Assembly (NCBI RefSeq): GCF_050624435.1
Contig: NC_134534.1
Coordinates: 64,937,501-65,001,500 of the forward strand
Source of the DNA: Tenrec ecaudatus
Taxonomy: Eukaryota > Chordata > Mammalia > Afrosoricida > Tenrecidae
Reading direction: 5' to 3'
DNA: 64,000 nucleotides
In this document: positions 36,768 to 47,940 of the stretch, piece after piece
Numbering within the stretch: the first letter of the stretch is position 1
Layout: the number at the start of each line of letters is the position of its first letter
The notes under the pieces: generated by a model
Database searches by the model: none
The model's input: the letters and a program-made list of their open reading frames with translations, nothing else
Told to the model about the DNA's origin: nothing
Translations under genes and position numbers: made by a program

Positions 36768-36825
36768 TCTTTAGAAGTCGGCGTCTGCTTGGTGGCAGTG
36801 AATTTGGTTTTTTGGTTTGGGCTTT
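36768..36825 (+). repeat. AfroSINE tail fused to the L1 edge
   Basis: agaagtcggcgtctgcttggtggcagtgaatttggttttttgg is a SINE 3' tail, with no SINE body on either side of the L1. A recombination or deletion between the two elements would explain it. Confidence 0.65.
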
Positions 36826-37298
36826 AACTTAACACCATCTCCATCTTTTGTGCTTCCTCTTCCCGAAGCCTCCCCAGATCTTTAAGTCAAGAAAATATAT
36901 TCAGGCAAGAAAGTAGATTTCACTGTGATCCAAAAGTTAAGTTTTGTTTTAAAGGAGACCCCAAATTTTTTTTTTGAGACCCCAAATTTACTACCATTGT
37001 TTCAGTTGCAGTTCCACATTCCCTTGAGGCCTTCCAGAGACCTCAAATAGAGTGATTTTTATAAAGTACCTTTTTATTTTTGTGAAAATAATCTGTGTAC
37101 AGTTTAAAATGTGAAAACATCTTAAAAGACATTTGAAAAAAACAAAACCAGGAAGTAGTTCTCAGCTCCCTGTCTTCATAGGTGCCAGATCCCAGTTCAG
37201 TTCTCCAGGGTGACCCCATTGAGCTCTCCTAGTTCTGGCTACTGAGGTATATCAACTGCCATGGTTTGTTTGTTTGTTTTTTTAATTGGTCATGTTTT
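36826..37298. other. No gene recognised
   Basis: Contains a short duplication (gagaccccaaattt twice near 36,955-36,990) and a TTTG simple repeat at 37,265-37,280. Confidence 0.35.
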
Positions 37299-37865
37299 TA
37301 AAAATATAATTTTATTGGGGGCTCTTACAACTCTTTTCACAATCTATACATACATCCGTTTTGTCAAGCACATTTGTACACCCGTTACCATCATCATTCT
37401 CAAAACACTTGCTTTCTGCTTGAGCCCTTGGTATCAGTTCCTCATTTAACCACCTTCCTCCCTGTTCTGCCCTCCCTCATGGACCCTTGATAATTTAGAA
37501 ATTATTATTATTATTTTGTCATATCTTACTCTGTCCGACGTCTCCCTTCACCCACTTTTCTGTTGTTCATCCCCCAGGGAGGAGGTTATATATAGATCCT
37601 TGTAATCTGTTCCCCCTTTCTACCCCACCTTCCCTCCACCTTCCCGGTATGGACACTCTCATCATGGGTCCTGAAGGGATCATCTGTCCTGGATTCCCTG
37701 TCTTTCCAGTTCCTGTCTGTACCAGTGTACATCCCCTGGTCTAGTCAGATTTTTAAGGTAGAATTGGGATATGTGAGTGGGGGGAGGAAGTATTAAGAAC
37801 TAGAGGAAAGTTGTATGTTTATTCGTTGCTACGCTGCACCCTGACTGGTTCGTCTCCTCCCCCCA
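37299..37865 (-). mobile_element. 5'-truncated L1 3'UTR, antisense, with target-site duplication
   Basis: Starts at the poly(T) side (taaaaatataattttattggggg) and ends gttcgtctcctcccccca. The direct repeat gtcatgtttt lies at 37,289-37,298 and 37,866-37,875. Confidence 0.92.
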
Positions 37866-38549
37866 GTCATGTTTTAAATGGAGAGATCATCTATTTAACA
37901 TTTAAATTAAATAGTGAAGTGCTTGCCTGCTAACATTTGGACCCACCCCATGGTTCTGTGGGAGAGAAGACCTGGTGATGCGCTTGAAGTATTTAACCGC
38001 TGAGCCAATACGGCGCTTTAATTTTGTTTCTTTCACTTTTGCTTTAAAGTCGGGATCAGCCACTCTTTCCACATGTGCATGTGGGTAAAATTGGAGACCC
38101 TCCAGCGCATCGCAACGACTTTACTCTGTAAAGCATTAAATCAGGAAGACGCAGTATATAAACGCGAGGGTGTAGTTATATTATAATAAAACTTGATTTA
38201 CAAAATTAAGACTTAGGCCAGATTTGGTCCTCAGGCTTGATTTGCTGACTTCTACTTTAAAGCATCAGATCCTCTTTTTTTCAAGACAGTGTTGAACATC
38301 CATCTTTAGGGGTGCTTTTGCTACATCTTGAATGCGTCTTCAAGAGGATGGCGTTTTGTAGCTTGGAATAAAGAATGCAGAGCTCCCGGAGAACAGATCT
38401 GAAGAGCCAGAAGAAAATTATCAGTGGGTGATGAAAGATGGATGTTATCAGCAACGTAAATGACCTTTCTTGCGTCATCTGGACTTCTGCAGTCCCTCTC
38501 TGGGCCTTGAGCTCCACCTACAGGCCGGGTCCCTTGCGCCTTGTTAACG
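37866..38549. other. No gene recognised; possible SINE fragment at left
   Basis: gaagtgcttgcctgctaac near 37,915 and gagaagacctggtgatgcgc near 37,965 look like decayed SINE pieces. The rest is unassigned. Confidence 0.35.
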
Positions 38550-38975
38550 TTTCATGAAGTCAGTATCACAGACCGCCATGTCTTCTTCGTGCTCTTTCAT
38601 ATCATGAGTCCATTGTTGCAGATGCTGTGTCAGTTCTTGTCATTCGGGGGTTTCCTTGTGTTTGCTAACCCTCTACATTACCCACCACGAGGGCCCATTT
38701 GCTGCGATTTGCCCAGAGGAAGAGAATCAGCCTCACCCTCCCTTCCAAGCACCATTCTGCTAGCATTTCTTCTAAAATGGATTTGGTCGCAAAAGTGAAA
38801 CAATAAAATGTGTTTGTTCGCTCTTTCGCATTTCACAGTATATTTTATACTGTTTGCCCACCTCATAACTCAAACACATCAAGTCGTTTTAGAGTCCAGC
38901 TTTCAGAAGCATATGTAGAGACGGAAGACAGCATGGTTTGCCGGTACTGGTACAATAACAGGCCCATGGAGTAGT
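38550..38975 (-). mobile_element. RTE LINE 3' fragment, antisense, old
   Basis: gtccattgttgcagatgctgtgtcag, aactcaaacacatcaag and ccagctttcagaagcatatg follow the order of the RTE 3' region reversed, but with large divergence and small gaps. Confidence 0.6.
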
Positions 38976-38979
38976 CGAG

Positions 38980-40330
38980 AATCCAGCAAAAGCCATTCGT
39001 TTTTGATTACCTGATTTTTGACAGGTGCTACGTCCATTTGATGGGGAAAGAAGAGTCTCTCCAATAAATAGTGTTTGGGAAAATTGGATTTCTGCATGCC
39101 GAAAAATAAAACAGGATCCATGTCTTACACCATCCATGAAAACAAATTAAAAATGGGTCCTAAGGAGGAGAACAAACCCCAAAAAATTCTTAGAAGAAAA
39201 AACAGGACACGACTGCGGAGCCAGCTTTTAACACTTGGTTATCTGTTGTACTATTAAAAGCACAAGGAGACAAAAGGCAAAATAAGCAAATGGGACCTTA
39301 TAAAGATTACAACCTTTCGTTCATCACAAGGCTACCAAAATAAAAGGACAAACTGCTAACTAGGAGACTATCTTGAGAAAGTCCTTATAAAACAAAAATC
39401 TAAAAAATATATAAAACATTGGCAACCACTCCTTGCCAAAACAAATAAACAACCCCCCCCCCAAAAAAAACAAACTTCCTTCTATGTAGTCAATGCCACG
39501 AACAGAGAGCTCCTTCTTCCTCCCTCAGATATCCACGACACCAGGAGGGCAATAAAACAGGCAAGTAACCCCATTATAAAATGGGCAGAGGACTTGAGTA
39601 GACAGCTTACCCAAAAGGACATTCAAATGGCCACTGAACACATGAAAGAATGCTCCACGTCTTCCGCCACTTGAGGGATGCAAATGAAAACCAGAAAAAG
39701 ATACCATTGCACCCGCATTATGAGATCTTGGATAAACAAGTAACAAATGCTGGCGAGGTTGTGGGGGAGGTGGAAGCCTGAGTCCTTGCTGACGGGAATG
39801 CAAAATGGCACAGCTGTTGTGGAAAGTTTTTGTAGTGGTTTTTCTCAAAAAACTAAAAATAGACCTACCGTATGGCCCAGCCAGCGACTCCGCTGCTAGG
39901 AACTTGAAAGCAGCCAGGCATCGCTCCTCACCACAGCCACCAGGCGAGAGACACCTACCTACACGCGCAGCGCCAGATGAATGGATGAATAAGACAGGGA
40001 GCGGGCGAGTAGATGCAAGAGACTACGACTCAGCCAGAAAGAAAACAAAGTTCCATCCAGTGAACAACGTGAATGGAGCCTTGACTTCACTGCGCTGAAA
40101 GCAACAAGGCGAGCCCACAAGTGTACCCATCCTGTGACCTCACCCATAAACACTGGAAAACGTCTGGAGACCGAAGTTTAGGAATAGTTTCCAGGAAAGC
40201 GGAAGTTATTGCTTACGGGCACTGAATTTGAGGTTATGGCGGTGGAAAATTCACATTGTCTGAAGGTAATGGTGGGCAAGCTAATTAGTGGGATTTTTGT
40301 CAGTAAGTTTTACGCTTGTTGAAAAAAATG
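38980..40330 (+). pseudogene. L1 ORF2 C-terminal remnant plus 3'UTR, sense
   Basis: Noncoding now, but the order is that of the C-terminal third of mammalian L1 ORF2: atttttgacaggtgctacgtccatttgatgggg (38,990s), gaaaattggatttctgcatg, aattcttagaagaaaa, then caaatgggaccttataaag, aaaatgggcagaggacttgag, caaatggccactgaacacatg (39,630s), gatgcaaatgaaaacc, and cggaatgcaaaatggcacagc. The actcagccagaaag piece at 40,027 is the end region. Frames are shattered. It is older than the young L1 3'UTR copies around it. Confidence 0.75.
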
Positions 40331-40884
40331 AGTTGGCAAATGTTCGAGACCCACTTTGCGACACCAGCTGGAAAGAGCGGTCCCTGAGGTAGCCTCTGTG
40401 CCACCACGGGCCTGGGCGGACTTGCTTCCTTGGTTTGGAGGTTCAAGGTCATGATGCCATGGGCCTTCCCCGTTAACTGGCCTACGAATGTGTTCAGAGT
40501 TGCTGTTGGACCTCCTAGCTCATTGCGTAGTGCCCGGGGCTGTAAAAACGTGCGAGCCATCATCCAACATACAACCATTGGTCTTGATTTCCCGGGAGCA
40601 GAGAGAGCGAGAAATCGGAGGAGGACGTGGAAAGGTTTACTGGCTTCCACGGCCCCCTGCCCGCTTGGTCACGAGCCCATAAGCACCGCGGGGTGCTGGG
40701 CTCCGTGACCGAGCAGTGTGCTCAAAGACGGGATGGAACCCTCCTGACCCAGGGTGGGTGGCATCCAGACTTTCTTGAGCCATTGAGACTGGATGAACCG
40801 GGACACCACGATCCTCAGGGAATCTTTAAACATGAAACAAAAAATATCCTCAAAAGTCTTCTTAAAAAAAAAATACGGTGTGAG
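40331..40884. other. Unclassified, GC-richer block
   Basis: Higher GC than the neighbours, with a 116-codon minus and 92-codon plus frame that lack motifs. It probably belongs to an old repeat, since cattgcgtagtgcccggggctgtaaa has the feel of one, but no second copy exists here. Confidence 0.3.
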
Positions 40885-41100
40885 ATTTGAAAATAATTAA
40901 CAATCTATCAAGGGGCCACGAGGGTTGGGGTGGGACTAGGTAGGGAGGGAAAAAGTGAGGAGCTGATCCCAAAGGCTCAATGGAAAGTAAATGTCTAGAA
41001 AACAATGATGGAGTATATGTGTATTGATATGCCGGATACAATTGATGTATGGATTGTAACAAGAGTTGTAAAGCCCCCAATAAAATGATTTAAAAAAAAC
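40885..41100 (+). mobile_element. 5'-truncated L1 3' end, sense
   Basis: From aataattaacaatctatcaaggg to the signal aataaaatgatttaaaaaaaac; the final ~215 bp of the young L1. Confidence 0.88.
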
Positions 41101-41804
41101 AAGCAAAAACACGGCAGTTTGGTAGAATTAATGAAAAATGTCTATCTTGAGCATTGTGCTCTAAGAAAGAACTATTTGTTTGGGATCAAAGAGGCAACTG
41201 TCACTCAAAGTTTCGTGAGAAGCTTTGGGGACATGAGTTCATAACAAGGAGGAGAAGTGACTCAGGAAAGGAGGTGAGTATGGCTACATGATTCAAAGAA
41301 TGTAGTTAATGTCTCTGAATTGTCTGTGCGGCAATTATCGAATTGGTGTATGTTCTACTGTGTAAATTAAAAAACAAACAATGGCAACATAAAAATAAAT
41401 ATTAAAAATAAAAGGCCATGGCCGGTGTAACCCAAGACATGCCCCCTAGATGTCCTCTCTGTTCAAAGTTCCAATGGGAAAAGGGAACAGATTGATTATC
41501 TTTCGCATCTACAAATGCCTGATGCAGTGAGTATACAGAATTGTGGTATATCATGTTCTGAATCAGTACTGTTTATAGTCTGGGCTTTGGAAGTTGATAG
41601 GGTAAAAGTTTCCTATGTCCAGCTTTTTCCTGGGTTTTAGAGGCTGCAACAATGAATCTGACAGTACTGACTGAGCCTGCTGCTGCAAAAGTTCTGGGAA
41701 AAGGGGGACCCGATAGGCTCTAGTGACTACTGTTTTAAATTCTTTTGTTCTTTAAGAAAGAGGAGAAAGATACTTTTTTGTGTGGTTTATTTGAAGTAGC
41801 TTTA
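41101..41804. other. No gene recognised
   Basis: Possibly an old A-rich element end at 41,340-41,415. Nothing else is identifiable. Confidence 0.3.
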
Positions 41805-42245
41805 TTTTTTCAAAATTATTTTATTGGGAACTCACACAGACGTCATATCAATCCATAGTTTAATCACATCAAGCAGTATTGTACAATTGCTACTACAATC
41901 CGTTTCAAACATTTTCTTCCTTCTTGAACTCCTTGATGTCAGCTCCCTTTTACTCCCCTCTCCCCTACTGGATCCCCCAGGAGCCCTTTTTCTATGTGTT
42001 GTCTCTATAGGTTCATCAATCCTGGGTTTCATATACCAAGACAAAGAGCCATAATGAAGATTCAAGAGGGCGACCCACAATGACAAAATACATCAGAGAT
42101 AAACCCCAATATGAAAAACAAAAACAAAACAAACAGAAATTGTTGAAAACCAAATCAGGTCCAATGTGTACCCCAGGGGGGCATCAAGTGACAAGGTTTT
42201 AACCGTTCAAGTCAGGTTAACATGTTGATCTATAGTCATCGCTCC
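41805..42245 (-). mobile_element. L1 3'UTR of a second subfamily, antisense
   Basis: Begins tcaaaattattttattgggaactcacacag, like the young L1 end, but then diverges (cagtattgtacaattgctactac, ccaagacaaagagccataatg). It is therefore a related, probably older, L1 subfamily. Confidence 0.65.
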
Positions 42246-42544
42246 AGTACTCTGGTAAAGAAAGATACTTGTCACTCACTGGAAGTGGACAAGAAGCACT
42301 AACATGGGGGTGGAGTGGTCAAGGAAGACCATTTCTGAGCTACAGCTCTTATGGGGGCCAGCAGGGGGTTTTCTTGAATTGACCGAGCCAGGGAACCCAG
42401 AGACAGTCTGCTTACTATATGGGGCTGCCATGTTATATTGTGAGGGGAAGTGGATTGGAAATCCAGTGCTTCTTCTGCTTACTCACTTCTAGTTATGATG
42501 AATTTGAAAGCCCCTTTTTTATTCTGATCCCTGGTGGGGTAGTG
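42246..42544. other. Unassigned
   Basis: No clear homology; it may be L1 3'UTR sequence upstream of the next copy. A SINE-like string, ccctggtggggtagtggttata, sits at its right edge. Confidence 0.3.
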
Positions 42545-43723
42545 GTTATACATTCTATGATGCTCACTTTCCCAACACAACCACTGAAGACAAAGCGGGT
42601 GAATAAACAAATGTGGTGAAGAAAGCTGGTGGTGCCTGGCTATCAAAAGATATAGCATCTGGTGTCTTAAAAGCTTGAGGGTAAAAAAAAAAAAAGCTTG
42701 AGGGTAAGCAAACGGCCATCTAGCTCAGAAGCAACAAAGCCCACATGGAAGAATACACCAGCCTGTGTGATCACGTGGTCCCAAAGGGATCAGTTACCGG
42801 CATCAAAGAACAAAAAATCATATCATTGGGTGCACAACTCCATGATACGATCATTGACGACAATTGGATGCATAAGCAAATGTGGTGAAGAAAGCTGATG
42901 GTGCCCGGCTATCAAAAGGTATAGTATCTAGGGTCTTAAAGGCTTGAAGGTAAACAAGCGGCCATCTAGCTCAGAAACAACAAACCCCACATGGAAGAAG
43001 CACACCAGCCTGTGTGATCACGAGGTGTTGAAGGGCTCAGGTATAAGGCATCATTAGTACAAAAAAATCTTCCCATAGTGAATGTGGGGCCGAGTGCAGA
43101 GTGGAGACTCAAAGCCTATTTGTCGGCCCCTGGAGATCCCCTTTCAGAGGGGTCTGGTGGAGGAGACGAGCCAGAAAGGGTGTGATGCAGCAACGATGAA
43201 AAATACAACTTTCCTCTAGTTCCTAAACATTTCCTCCCTGCCTCCCCCACTATCATGATCCGAATTCTACCTTGCAAGTCTGACTAGACCAGAGGATGCG
43301 CACTGGTACAGACAGGAACTGGAAACGCAGGGGATCCCAGGCGGATGATCCCTTCAGGACCAGTGGTGTGAGTGGAAATACTGGGAGGGTAGAGGGAGAG
43401 TGGGTTGGAAAGAGGGAACCAATTACATGGATCTACATGTGACTTCCTCCCTGGGGGACGGACAACAGGAAAGTGGGTGAAGGGAAACATCGGACAAGGC
43501 AAGATAGGACAAAATAATAATTTATAAATTATCAAGGGCTCATGAGGGAGGGGGGAGCGGGGAGGGAGGGGAAAAAATGAGGACCTGATAACGAGCTTAA
43601 GTGGAGAGCAAATGTTTTGAGAATGATGACGGCAATGAATGTACAGATGTGCTTTACACAGCTGATGTATGTATGGACTGTGATAAGAGTTGTATGAGCC
43701 CCTAATAAAACGATTTAAAAAAA
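42545..43723 (+). mobile_element. L1 3'UTR copy with two ~247-bp internal units
   Basis: A long 3'UTR ending cctaataaaacgatttaaaaaaaa. The motif cggccatctagctcagaa occurs at ~42,712 and ~42,959, one unit (~247 bp) apart, each followed by ccacatggaagaa and caccagcctgtgtgatcacg. It is noncoding. Confidence 0.9.
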
Positions 43724-43825
43724 AGAAACTTAGAATATCCCAAATAAAAAAATCAATACATCTTTAACAACACCATTGTAATTGAGTACTCAAACATCAG
43801 AATAAAAATAAAAACCAAATTAAAC

Positions 43826-43965
43826 ACAGTCATCAAGTCAATGCTGACTCATAGTGACCCCCTGGGAGTGTCTGAGACTATAGCTGTTTACTGGAGCAGA
43901 AATCCCAGGCTTTCTCCCTTGCTTTTGCTGGTGGTTTCAAACTGCCAACCATGCAGATCACAGTC
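43826..43965 (-). repeat. AfroSINE-type copy, antisense
   Basis: tcatcaagtcaatgctgactcatagtgacc tail and gctggtggtttcaaactgcc head, in reverse order on the + strand. Confidence 0.8.
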
Positions 43966-44650
43966 CCGTTGTTTTTCCTACAGATTGTTCATCCAGCCTT
44001 TCTTATTTAGACAGACGTGCAGAGATAATAACATACACAAAAACAAGACAGAGCAAAACCAGGCAACAATATACAACAAAACAACAACAAACCACTGACA
44101 AATAACAAAACAAAACACAAGAAAGAAAAGCTTGTATTTAGTTCAAGGATCGTTTGTTGGCCTTTAGGAGTGTTTACTTGTCCAGTCTGTTGGGGCACCA
44201 CGCCCTGGCCCCAAAGTCCACCTTCAGCATTCCCTGGGGACCTTGCCACTCCATTCCCTTGCTGTTCCGCTGCACTCCCCCAGTGATTTGCCTCGGTGTG
44301 GCGGGATCAGATCGGGCGCAATTCCCACACTGTGTCTCCAGTGCTGTCCCCCACAGGGCTATGGGTCAGTGAGGGGCATCACGTCTCATAGTGGGGCTGG
44401 CCATGTGGTCCTCTCTGTGGACTTGCTGCTCTAATTGGGGGTCATCGTCCTCAAGGCCTGGTGGGCCAGGATGTGCTCCACTCTCTCCTACTCCCCCTTC
44501 ATCTGCTTCTGTGTGCTCTGATCAGATATGTCCCTCTCCCAGAGCAGCAGATTCAATTCCGTCCTTTGAAATAAATTCTTCTGGGGGAAGGGGGAGGTGT
44601 CCACGTAATAGTTGGGACTTGGGCCAGTCCCCCAGTATTGATTTTTTTAA
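43966..44650 (-). mobile_element. L1 3'UTR, upstream segment only, antisense
   Basis: Starts cccgttgtttttcctacagattgttcatcc and runs past caaaaacaagacagagcaaaacc, gttggggcaccacgccctggccc to ccctctcccagagcagcagattc. This is the part of the L1 3'UTR nearest ORF2. The same part recurs at 55,600-56,045. No 3' end is present. Confidence 0.75.
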
Positions 44651-44744
44651 AAAAGATGCGTTGAGAAATCAGTTCCTTGTTTTTAATCAGCTGCTAACAG
44701 ACCTACTGCTCTTTAAATCAGAACAACCCTCCCCGCCTCCCAAC

Positions 44745-44896
44745 CCATTGCCTTCAAGTTGATGCCAACCCATAGTGACACTATAGGACAAAAGCACTGC
44801 CACACAGTCTTCTCCGCAGCAGACTGCCAAGCTGGTGGTTTTTGTTAACCTTTCAGTTAACAGTCACGTTTCTCACCACTGTGCCACGATGGCTCC
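44745..44896 (-). repeat. AfroSINE-type copy, antisense
   Basis: ttgccttcaagttgatgccaaccc tail; gctggtggtttttgttaacc and cactgtgccacgatggctcc head. Confidence 0.8.
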
Positions 44897-45117
44897 TTCA
44901 CTGCTTTTAAACTAATACTTCACTTTCTACACAACTATTTTAAAAGAAATCCGAAGAAGACCATAGATTTTCATGTGGAGTTCTATGTAACGCAAGTACT
45001 TATGTATGAATGCTATGTATTTAAGTGATTGGAAGTGATGGTTTGAGCTAAAACAACATCAATAAAAATGTCCACTTCTGTGATAATGGCTTTAAATTTT
45101 TTGGATCTATTTGGGGT
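44897..45117. other. No gene recognised
   Basis: AT-rich spacer between SINE copies. Confidence 0.35.
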
Positions 45118-45225
45118 TTAAGGAGCCCTGTTGGTGCTGTAGGTTAAACATTGAACTTCTAAGTCCAAGGTTCCCTGTTCTAAACCCCAGTCACTCTATG
45201 GGAGCAAGATGCCACTCCCATAAAG
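45118..45225 (+). repeat. AfroSINE-type head fragment
   Basis: aaggagccctgttggtgctgtagg then ctaagtccaaggttccctg. The 3' half is absent. Confidence 0.6.
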
Positions 45226-45227
45226 GT

Positions 45228-45527
45228 TTGTTGTTGTCGTTGCAACCATAGGGACCCTGTGCACAACAAAATGAAGCATTGCCCAGTCCTGCACCATCCT
45301 CACAATTGTTCCTACCTTGAGCCCATTATTACAGCCACTGTGTCAGTCTACCTTCCCCTCTTTTTGCTGATTCTCTACCAAATATGATGTCCTTCTCCAA
45401 GGACTGGTCTCTCCTGACATGTCCAACGTACAGGAGATAAATTCTCACCATCTATGCCTCCAAAGAGCATTTTGGTTGTAGCTTCAAAGAATGATTTGTT
45501 TGTCCTTTCAGCAGGCCATGGTAGTTT
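45228..45527 (-). mobile_element. RTE LINE 3' part, antisense (outer layer, left)
   Basis: tttgttgttgtcgttgcaacc tail and gatgtccttctccaaggactggtc body, reversed. It is interrupted at ccatggtagttt (45,516-45,527) by an L1 and continues at 47,282. Confidence 0.85.
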
Positions 45528-45994
45528 TTAAAAATTCATTTTATTGGGGGCTCCTATAGCTCTTATCACAGTCCATATATCCATCCATTGTGTCAAGCAC
45601 ATTTGTACATATGTTGCTATCATCGTGCTCAGAACATTTTCTTTCTACTTGAACCCTTATCAGCTCATTTCCCTCCTCCCCTCCCTCTCTCCCCCATGAA
45701 CCCTTGATAATTTATAACAATTTTTTTTCATGTCTTACATCAACCGCTGTTTCACCCATTTTTCTATAACCCCCTGGGAGGGGGTTTTATAGAGATCATT
45801 TTGATTGGTTTCCCCTTTCTCCCCCACCTTCCCCTTACCCTCCTGGAATTGTTACTCTCATTTTTGGACCTGAGGGGTGTATCTGTCCTGGATTCCCTGT
45901 GTTTCTAGCTCTTATATATACTCATGTACATGCTCTGGTCTAGCCGGATTTGGAAGGTAGCATTAGGGTCATGATAGTGGGGGGAGGAAGCATT
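45528..45994 (-). mobile_element. L1 3'UTR, antisense (middle layer, left part)
   Basis: Poly(T) side ttaaaaattcattttattggggg through cctcctccc and ggtagcattagggtcatgatagtgg. A copy of the 12-bp target repeat (ccatggta[g/c]ttt) is at each border (45,516-45,527 and 47,282-47,293). Its right part is at 47,229-47,281. Confidence 0.9.
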
Positions 45995-46006
45995 AAAGAA
46001 CTTGAG

Positions 46007-47216
46007 ATAAACAAGCGGCCATCTAGCTCAGAAGCAACAAAGTCCACATGGAAGAACACACCAGCCTGTGTGATCGAGTGGTCCCAAAGGTATCAGTTAC
46101 CAGGCATCAAAGAACAAAAAATCATATCATTGACTGCACACCTCCATGATAGGATCGCTGAAGACAAATGGGTGCATAAGCAAATGTGGTGAAGAAAGCT
46201 GATGGTGCCCGGCTATCAAAAGAGATAGTGTCTGGGGTCTTAAAGGCTTGAAGGTGAACAAGCGGCCATCTAGCTCAGAAGCAAATAAGCCCACATGGAA
46301 GAAGCACACCGGCCAGTGCGATCACGAGGTGCCCAAGGGACCAGGTATAAGGCATCATGCAAAAAAAAAAAAGATATAAGTGTGTGTATATATGTGTATA
46401 TGTATATATGTATGTATATATATGTATATATATCATATTAAATGAAGGGGGAAGTGCAGAGTGGAGACCCAAGGCCCAAGTGCCAACAAATGGAGATCCC
46501 CTCATAGAGGGGTTTAGGAGAGGAGATGGGTTAATTAGGGTGTGAGGTAGTATCGATGAAGAACACAACTTTCCCCCAGATCCTGGATGCTTCCTCCCCC
46601 CAACTACCATGATACGAATTCTACCTTGCAGGGCTGGATAGGACAGAGGATGTACACTGGTGCATATGAGGGTTGGAGGTACAGGGAATCCAGGGTGGAT
46701 GATACCTTCAGGACCAAGGGTGTGAGGGACAATGCTGGGAGAGTGGAGGGTGAGTGGGTTGGAAAGGGGGAACTGATTACAAGGATCCACATGTGACCTC
46801 TTCCCTGGGAGAGGGACAGCAGAGAAGGGGGGAAGGAAGACTCCGGATAGGGCAAGATATGACAAAACAACGATGTATAAATTACCAAGGGCATATGAGG
46901 GAGGGGGGAATGGGGAGGGAGGGGGAAAAAAAAAAGAGGACCTGATGCAAGGGGCTTAAGTGGAGAGCAAATGCCTTGAGAATGATTGGGGCAGGGAATG
47001 TATGGATATGCTTTATACAATTGATGTATGTATATGTATGGATTGTGGTAAGAGTTGTATGAGTCCCTAATAAAATGTAAAAGAAGAAAAGAGAAAAAAA
47101 TGATTAGGGCAAAGACTGTACAGATGTGCTTTATACAATTGATGTATGTATATGTATGAACTGTGAAAAGAATTGTATGAGCCCCAATAAATTGTTAAAA
47201 TAAAAAATTAAAAAAA
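46007..47216 (+). mobile_element. L1 3'UTR, sense (inner layer), with duplicated 3' end
   Basis: Flanked by aaagaacttgag at 45,995-46,006 and 47,217-47,228. It has two ~247-bp internal units (caagcggccatctagctcag at ~46,013 and ~46,260), a TA/TG microsatellite at 46,377-46,437, a first polyadenylation site (cctaataaaatg, ~47,070) and then, after an A-rich spacer, a second copy of the last ~115 bp ending ccccaataaattg plus A-tail. Confidence 0.9.
46377..46437. repeat. TATATG/TGTATA microsatellite
   Basis: Alternating gtgtgtatatatgtgtatatgtatat pattern over about 60 bp inside the L1 3'UTR, probably grown from the A-rich run at its left. Confidence 0.9.
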
Positions 47217-47228
47217 AAAGAACTTGAG

Positions 47229-47281
47229 GAAATTTGTATGTTTCATCAGTGCTATACTGCCCCCCCCCCCAACTGGCTCGT
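47229..47281 (-). mobile_element. L1 3'UTR, antisense (middle layer, right part)
   Basis: Continues the middle-layer L1 (gaaatttgtatgtttcatcagtgctatactgc) into a C-run and aactggctcgt, then meets the second target repeat. Confidence 0.85.
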
Positions 47282-47395
47282 CCATGGTACTTTCAACATT
47301 CTTCTCTAGCACCGCTTCCACTTAGTCTTCCTTATTCAGTGTTTGGCTTTCACATGCATATGAGGTAAATGAAAACACCATAGAGATTTAGAGTC
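47282..47395 (-). mobile_element. RTE LINE, antisense (outer layer, right)
   Basis: tccatggtactttcaacattcttctctagc and tttggctttcacatgcatatgagg continue the RTE broken at 45,527. It ends near aacaccatag, so the RTE is 5'-truncated. Confidence 0.82.
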
Positions 47396-47532
47396 TTGTC
47401 AACCGTATCTGGGAGTCGCTTTGATTCTTTCTAAATTATGGTCGCATTTCAAAAGTTGCCTTAATAAATGAATTCCACAACAATGCATGATATAAGATTA
47501 GTACACAAAACCTAATGTGTTGAGGACCTCTA

Positions 47533-47697
47533 GAACCCTGGTGATGCAGTGGTTTAAGTGTTGGGCTGTGAACCACAAGGTCAGTGGTTTGAAACTACCA
47601 GCTTTCTACTCTCACAAAGATGTACAGTCTTGGAAACCTACACTTTTACCCCGTCCTATAGGGTCTTTATGAGTCAGAATCAACTGGATGGCCAAAT
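47533..47697 (+). repeat. AfroSINE-type copy, well preserved
   Basis: accctggtgatgcagtggtttaagtgttgggctg head, caaggtcagtggtttgaaac B-box region, cttggaaaccta middle, and ctatagggtctttatgagtcagaatcaactggatgg tail. A TG repeat follows at 47,700-47,714. Confidence 0.92.
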
Positions 47698-47861
47698 ATA
47701 TGTGTGTGTGTGTATTTGGCTTTTAACTTTATGAATTAGAATCAATTTGATGGCAGTGAAATTTTTTGTTTGTTTACTTGCAGTTTACTGGGAAAAGACA
47801 TAGAAAGAAGCGAGGGACCTGATAATTGGTGTAAACAAACAAACAAAAACAAAACAAGAAA

Positions 47862-47940
47862 CTAACCCAGTTACTGTAGAGCTGACTTGGACTCATGGCA
47901 TCTGATGTGTTACAGACTAACATAGCTGCACAGGGTTTTC
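47862..47940 (-). repeat. SINE tail fragment, antisense
   Basis: cagttactgtagagctgacttggactcatggc resembles the inverted SINE tail. It immediately precedes the sense SINE that hosts the 7SL copy. Confidence 0.45.

Noticed and set aside
46377-46437. TA/TG repeat as a Z-DNA or regulatory element
   Set aside because: It lies inside an L1 3'UTR beside an A-run and is explained by microsatellite growth.
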